Source: an uncultured Steroidobacter sp.
Lineage (GTDB): Bacteria > Pseudomonadota > Gammaproteobacteria > Steroidobacterales > Steroidobacteraceae
DNA length: 15,063 bases
Direction of reading: 5' to 3'
NCBI GenBank assembly: GCA_946478975.1
Contig: CAMLEO010000172.1
Span: 1 to 15,063, forward strand
The first letter of the stretch is position 1; each line of letters begins with the position of its first letter. Positions 14,193 through 15,063 of the stretch are shown here, piece by piece. The position numbers and the translations under genes were made by a program. The notes under the pieces are model-generated. The model saw only the letters and a program-made list of their open reading frames with translations. It had not been told where the DNA came from and did not search any database.

Positions 14193-15056
14193 TCGATTCA
14201 TGAACGCAAAGCCCGTTTGAGCGTGGCTGTGTCGATCGCGCTGAGCCTGGTCACGGGCGTCGCGCTGGCCGCCGAAAAGAAGCCCACCAACGACAAGCTG
14301 CCGGATTGGGCGCCGCAGCCGAAGCCCAACGTCATCGAAGATAAATTCCGCGCCGAAGTCATGCTGCTGGGTGCCACGTATGACACCAACCTGCGCATCG
14401 ATCCGACGCTGGCAACCCAGGGCACGCCGATCAACGGCGAAGACGATCTCGGCCTCGATGACTCAGATCTGCTGCCGCTGGCGGAAATCACCTTGCTGCC
14501 AGGCGATCGCCACCTGGTCCGCTTGAGCGGCTTCAGCATGCGACGCTCGGCGCAGAAACAAATCAATAAAACCATCGTGTTCGACGATCAGACCTATCAG
14601 CCCAACGAGCTGGTCAACAGCACGCTCAACGTGACTGTCTTCGGCCTGACCTACGGCTACAGCATCGTGAAGATGCAGCAGCTCGATGTCGCGCTGACGT
14701 TCGGCATCCAGGTGATCGACGTGGAGGCGAACGCGGTGGTGCGCAGTCGCGTGGTGCGTGATTCGGAAACCGGCGTCACGCCGCTGCCGCTCGCCGGCAT
14801 CGAAGGTCGCTACGATTTCAACGAGCGCTGGTCCACCGAGGCGCGTCTGCAGTATCTGTCGATCGAGCTGGATGAGATCAACGGCTCGGTGCTGGATGCC
14901 CGCACCGCGCTCACGTGGCGCAAGAATCCGTACCTGGTGTTCGGCCTCGGCTATCGCAAGTTCGAGGTCCAGGTGGACTCGCGTGACATCGACACGCCGG
15001 GCCGGGTGAAGCTGGACATGACTGGCCCGCTGTTGTTCATGCGGGCCAGCATGTAA
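14157..15056 (+). CDS. Exported protein of unknown function, probable outer-membrane beta-barrel
   Basis: From the GTG at 14157 the product is 299 residues. It has a signal peptide: basic n-region HERKARL, hydrophobic core SVAVSIALSLVTGVALA, cleavage near residues 38-39. After a Pro-rich linker (PDWAPQPKPNV) the rest is alternating amphipathic beta-strands with charged turns, such as FRAEVMLLGATYDTNLRI, HLVRLSGFSMRRS, LNVTVFGLTYGYSI, LDVALTFGIQVIDV, STEARLQYLSIEL and PYLVFGLGYRKFEV. This suggests a barrel of about ten or more strands. No family is recognised. The start is uncertain: ATG 14124 would add 11 residues but makes an unusually long n-region, while GTG codons at 14157, 14169 and 14181 are all in frame, each opening a 12-base repeat. 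GTG 14157 has the best-placed ribosome site. Confidence 0.75.
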   Translation: MTQHVTQQVTQQSIHERKARLSVAVSIALSLVTGVALAAEKKPTNDKLPDWAPQPKPNVIEDKFRAEVMLLGATYDTNLRIDPTLATQGTPINGEDDLGLDDSDLLPLAEITLLPGDRHLVRLSGFSMRRSAQKQINKTIVFDDQTYQPNELVNSTLNVTVFGLTYGYSIVKMQQLDVALTFGIQVIDVEANAVVRSRVVRDSETGVTPLPLAGIEGRYDFNERWSTEARLQYLSIELDEINGSVLDARTALTWRKNPYLVFGLGYRKFEVQVDSRDIDTPGRVKLDMTGPLLFMRASM

Positions 15057-15063
15057 TTCTCAG

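Noticed and set aside
1..15063. tRNA, rRNA, CRISPR arrays, insertion sequences and phage attachment sites
   Set aside because: No cloverleaf-like or repeat-spacer pattern, transposase gene or terminal repeats were seen on reading both strands.

Overview
The window is GC-rich, densely coding and entirely plus-strand. It comes from a gammaproteobacterium-like chromosome. The evidence is the MSHA-type pilus gene order, an iron-type SodB with the gammaproteobacterial length and signature (plus a short insertion), and an iron-uptake operon of the kind found in Pseudomonas. The strong G/C preference at third codon positions and the protein flavour would fit Xanthomonadales or Steroidobacter-like lineages, but this placement is inference, because no rRNA or other marker gene is present.

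Region 1 (1-9141) is the larger part of an MSHA-type (mannose-sensitive haemagglutinin) type IV pilus cluster. In order it holds a PilN/MshI2-like protein (cut by the left edge), MshJ, MshK, the secretin MshL, the extension ATPase MshE with an N-terminal cyclic-di-GMP-binding domain, the platform protein MshG, one major-type pilin, and the minor pilins MshC, MshD, MshO and MshP. Many junctions are ATGA stop/start overlaps, so the set is probably co-transcribed. The largest gap (152 bases) lies just before the major pilin, where a second promoter is expected, and a strong hairpin follows the pilin gene. The genes usually called mshM, mshN, mshF and mshQ are not at their usual places, so this is a streamlined cluster.

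Region 2 (9142-10340) holds sodB (iron superoxide dismutase), then about 170 bases packed with perfect inverted repeats, then a small unrecognised helical gene of about 70 codons. After it comes a Fur-box-like site lying over a good sigma-70-type promoter.

Region 3 (10341-14087) is a three-gene operon: an imelysin/M75 lipoprotein with a GxHxxE metal site, a di-haem DUF1111 (DHOR) lipoprotein with two CxxCH motifs, and a Tat-exported DUF1513 protein. This matches the Fur-controlled imelysin/DHOR/DUF1513 iron loci of pseudomonads, but with a single imelysin gene. It is probably a periplasmic iron-acquisition or redox module.

Region 4 (14088-15063) is one exported, probably outer-membrane beta-barrel protein of unknown function. 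Its start region contains three tandem 12-base repeats, each opening with an in-frame GTG.

No tRNA, rRNA, CRISPR array, insertion sequence or attachment site was seen. Nothing amounts to a clearly new system. The most open items are the hairpin-rich segment downstream of sodB with its small gene, the Fur-like promoter, the repeated GTG starts, and the reduced MSHA gene set.
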